The position numbers and the translations under genes are program-made. This document shows positions 40,494-42,160 of a DNA stretch of 42,160 nucleotides, one piece after another. The stretch lies in NCBI GenBank assembly GCA_029865265.1, contig JAOUHG010000030.1:1-42160 (forward strand). The letters are read 5' to 3'. The DNA is from Candidatus Krumholzibacteriia bacterium (GTDB lineage: Bacteria > Krumholzibacteriota > Krumholzibacteriia > WVZY01 > JAKEHA01). The notes below the pieces were generated by a model. That model did not search any database. It was not told where the DNA came from and saw only the letters and a program-made list of their open reading frames with translations. Positions within the stretch are counted from its first letter, which is position 1. Each line of letters begins with the position of its first letter.

Positions 40494-42160
40494 ATGCCTC
40501 CCGAGCAGCTCATCGAAGCGTCGACGCCGCGCTACGCGTCTGTCGTCCTGCCCATCCCGGTGGACCAGTCGTTCACCTACGAGATCCCCGAGAAGTTTCG
40601 CGGGCGGGTGCAGGTGGGCTATCGCGTGGAGGTACCCTTCGGCAGGCGCAACCTCAACGGCGTGGTGGTGGAGCTGGCGCTCACCAGCGACGTGCCGCGC
40701 ACCCGCCCGATCGCCGGGCTGCAGGAGACCTTTGCGCCCCCCAACCTGCTGGAGCTGGCCAACTGGATCGCCTCCTACTATGGATGCTCGCGCGGCGAAG
40801 CGATGCAGGCGGTTATCCCGCCCAGCTTGAAGCGCGCCAAGGTAAAGCCCCGGCCCACCGGGCTCTTGCGCATCGCCGACGACGCGCTGCGCGCGGCAGG
40901 CGAGGCCAGCGACGCGTACGCCGCCGTGCAAAAGAAGCTCTCGCGCGCCAAGAAGCAGCTCGCGCTGCTCACCGAACTGTTGAGCGCGGGTGGCGAGGCG
41001 CCGATTCCGGCCATCCTCTCGGAGTGGGGATACGCGCGCGACGTCATCGACGGACTCGCCAAGCGCGGCCTCGTGTGCATTGATGCCGTTGAAAAGGTCT
41101 CGCCGCTGGAGTCACTCGAGAGCGTTGTCGAGACATTGACGCCTGCCCAGCTTGATGCGCTTACGCGCATTGAGCAGGACATCTCCGCGCGCGAGTTCCG
41201 TCCCTCGCTCATCTACGGTGTCACCGGCAGCGGCAAGACCGAGGTCTACCTGCGCGCCATCCGCGAGGTAATCAACCGCGGCGGCGGCTGCATCGTACTC
41301 GTGCCCGAGATCGGCCTCTTGCCCCAGGCGACGGCGCGTTACCGCCGTGCCTTCGGCGACCTGGTGGCCATCATTCACAGCCGTCTCACCGGCCCGGAGC
41401 GCTTCGACATCTGGGAGCGCATCCAGCAGGGCGAGCACCGCGTGGTGGTGGGGCCGCGCAGTGCGGTCTTCAGCCCGGTACAGGACCTTCGCCTCATCGT
41501 CGTCGACGAGGAACAGGACGAGTCGTACAAGCAGGACGACAAGCCGCGCTACCACGCGCGCAGTGTGGCCATGGTGCGCGGCAAGGAGGAAGGGCTCGCC
41601 GTGGTGCTGGGCTCGGCCACGCCGTCGGCGGAGTCGTTGCGCCTGGCGCGTGACAAGCGCTACCAGTTGCTGCGCCTGCCCGACCGCGTGGGCGGCGGTG
41701 CCATGCCCGATATTCAGATTGTGGACATGCGCGAGGAGGAGTCCCGCGGCAAGGTGTTCTCGCAGCACCTCATTGAACGCCTCGACGAGACCATCAAGGC
41801 GGGCCACCAGGCCATCGTGTTCCTGAACAAACGCGGTCACGCGCGCTACGTGCAGTGCGGCGCGTGCGGCTGGCTGGCCATGTGTGTGAACTGCGACATC
41901 TCGCTCACCTTTCATCGCGTGGACGAGCGTCTCAAGTGCCACCTGTGCGGGTATGAGCGAGGCGTGCCAACGCGCTGCGACAAATGCAACAGCCGGCTTC
42001 TGAACTACACCGGCGTGGGCACGCAGCGCGTGGAACTGGATCTCAAGGCGCTGTTTCCTGGTGTGGGCGTCTTGCGCATGGACGCCGACACCACCAGCGG
42101 CAAGGAGGGCCACCGCAAGATCCTGGAGGAGTTCAGCACCGGGCAGTACCCCATCCTGCT
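40494..42160 (+). CDS. priA: primosomal replication restart helicase PriA, partial
   Basis: The gene runs off the window after about 555 codons (the full protein is usually 730-800). The frame begins 'MPPEQLIEASTPRYASVVLP'. The N-terminal 3'-DNA-binding domain shows 'VDQSFTYEIPEKF' and 'VGYRVEVPFGRR'. The helicase core has Walker A 'GVTGSGKTEVYLRAI', 'VLVPEIGLLPQ', Walker B 'LIVVDEEQDESYKQDD' (DEEQ where most PriA have DEEH), and 'VLGSATPSAES'. Four Cys pairs for two zinc ions follow: 'QCGACG', 'CVNCD', 'CHLCG' and 'CDKCN'. PriA reloads the replisome at stalled forks. A TATACT box at 40481 just before the ATG may be its -10 element. Confidence 0.95.
   Translation, partial: MPPEQLIEASTPRYASVVLPIPVDQSFTYEIPEKFRGRVQVGYRVEVPFGRRNLNGVVVELALTSDVPRTRPIAGLQETFAPPNLLELANWIASYYGCSRGEAMQAVIPPSLKRAKVKPRPTGLLRIADDALRAAGEASDAYAAVQKKLSRAKKQLALLTELLSAGGEAPIPAILSEWGYARDVIDGLAKRGLVCIDAVEKVSPLESLESVVETLTPAQLDALTRIEQDISAREFRPSLIYGVTGSGKTEVYLRAIREVINRGGGCIVLVPEIGLLPQATARYRRAFGDLVAIIHSRLTGPERFDIWERIQQGEHRVVVGPRSAVFSPVQDLRLIVVDEEQDESYKQDDKPRYHARSVAMVRGKEEGLAVVLGSATPSAESLRLARDKRYQLLRLPDRVGGGAMPDIQIVDMREEESRGKVFSQHLIERLDETIKAGHQAIVFLNKRGHARYVQCGACGWLAMCVNCDISLTFHRVDERLKCHLCGYERGVPTRCDKCNSRLLNYTGVGTQRVELDLKALFPGVGVLRMDADTTSGKEGHRKILEEFSTGQYPIL

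Overview
The window is GC-rich, gene-dense bacterial chromosome, and almost every base is coding. The organism looks Gram-negative: there are Sec signal peptides, a lipoprotein signal, and the GlnB/GlnD/GlnE/adenylylatable GlnA nitrogen-signalling set. Several genes (DUF4159 and DUF4175-type envelope proteins, a beta-propeller exported protein, HNH genes of the DUF222 kind, large multi-domain histidine kinases) recall environmental lineages such as Gemmatimonadota, Eisenbacteria, Krumholzibacteriota or Deltaproteobacteria. I cannot place it more exactly from sequence alone. No rRNA, tRNA, CRISPR array, phage or classical insertion sequence was recognised.

Layout. (1) Bases 1-7331 hold a four-gene operon of envelope proteins: a DUF4159 protein, a very large membrane-anchored coiled-coil DUF4175-like protein, a TPR protein and a second exported protein with a GATase-like look. 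(2) Bases 7337-8726 form a 1390-bp segment of visibly lower GC that carries one exported propeller-like protein. It is bounded by a perfect 32-bp direct repeat that recreates the 3' end of the preceding gene, so it looks like an inserted cassette. (3) Bases 8750-14920 are a mixed stretch: a small conserved protein with an internally deleted nucleotidyltransferase, a DUF456 membrane protein, a zinc-ribbon protein, a CPBP protease, a HAD hydrolase, an NmrA-like reductase with a RibD/DHFR-like reductase, and NAD(P)HX repair (Nnr). (4) Bases 15060-25105 are a nitrogen-control locus: glnA, glnD, glnE and glnB. It is interrupted by an HNH endonuclease gene lying between two identical 21-bp near-palindromes, by a gene remnant, and by a lipoprotein made of two pseudopilin-like modules. 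(5) Bases 25134-28649 carry tsaD and a two-gene ABC transporter. (6) Bases 28829-37530 are a signalling operon with a strong sigma-54-type promoter and a strong terminator. It encodes a receiver-GGDEF protein, a soluble histidine kinase, two giant paralogous membrane histidine kinases that each end in a GAF and an HD-GYP domain, and a CheY-like receiver. (7) Bases 37635-42160 carry a gluconate-dehydrogenase-type subunit-3/GMC fusion, a DUF1648 membrane protein and the start of priA, which runs off the window.

The most interesting part is region 6. It is a self-contained operon that joins phosphotransfer to cyclic-di-GMP turnover. The kinase and phosphodiesterase domains sit in one polypeptide, duplicated in tandem, and only the first copy keeps the HD metal-binding pair; the second has Tyr-Asp there. 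The two direct-repeat-bounded single-gene segments in regions 2 and 4 are the next most interesting signals.
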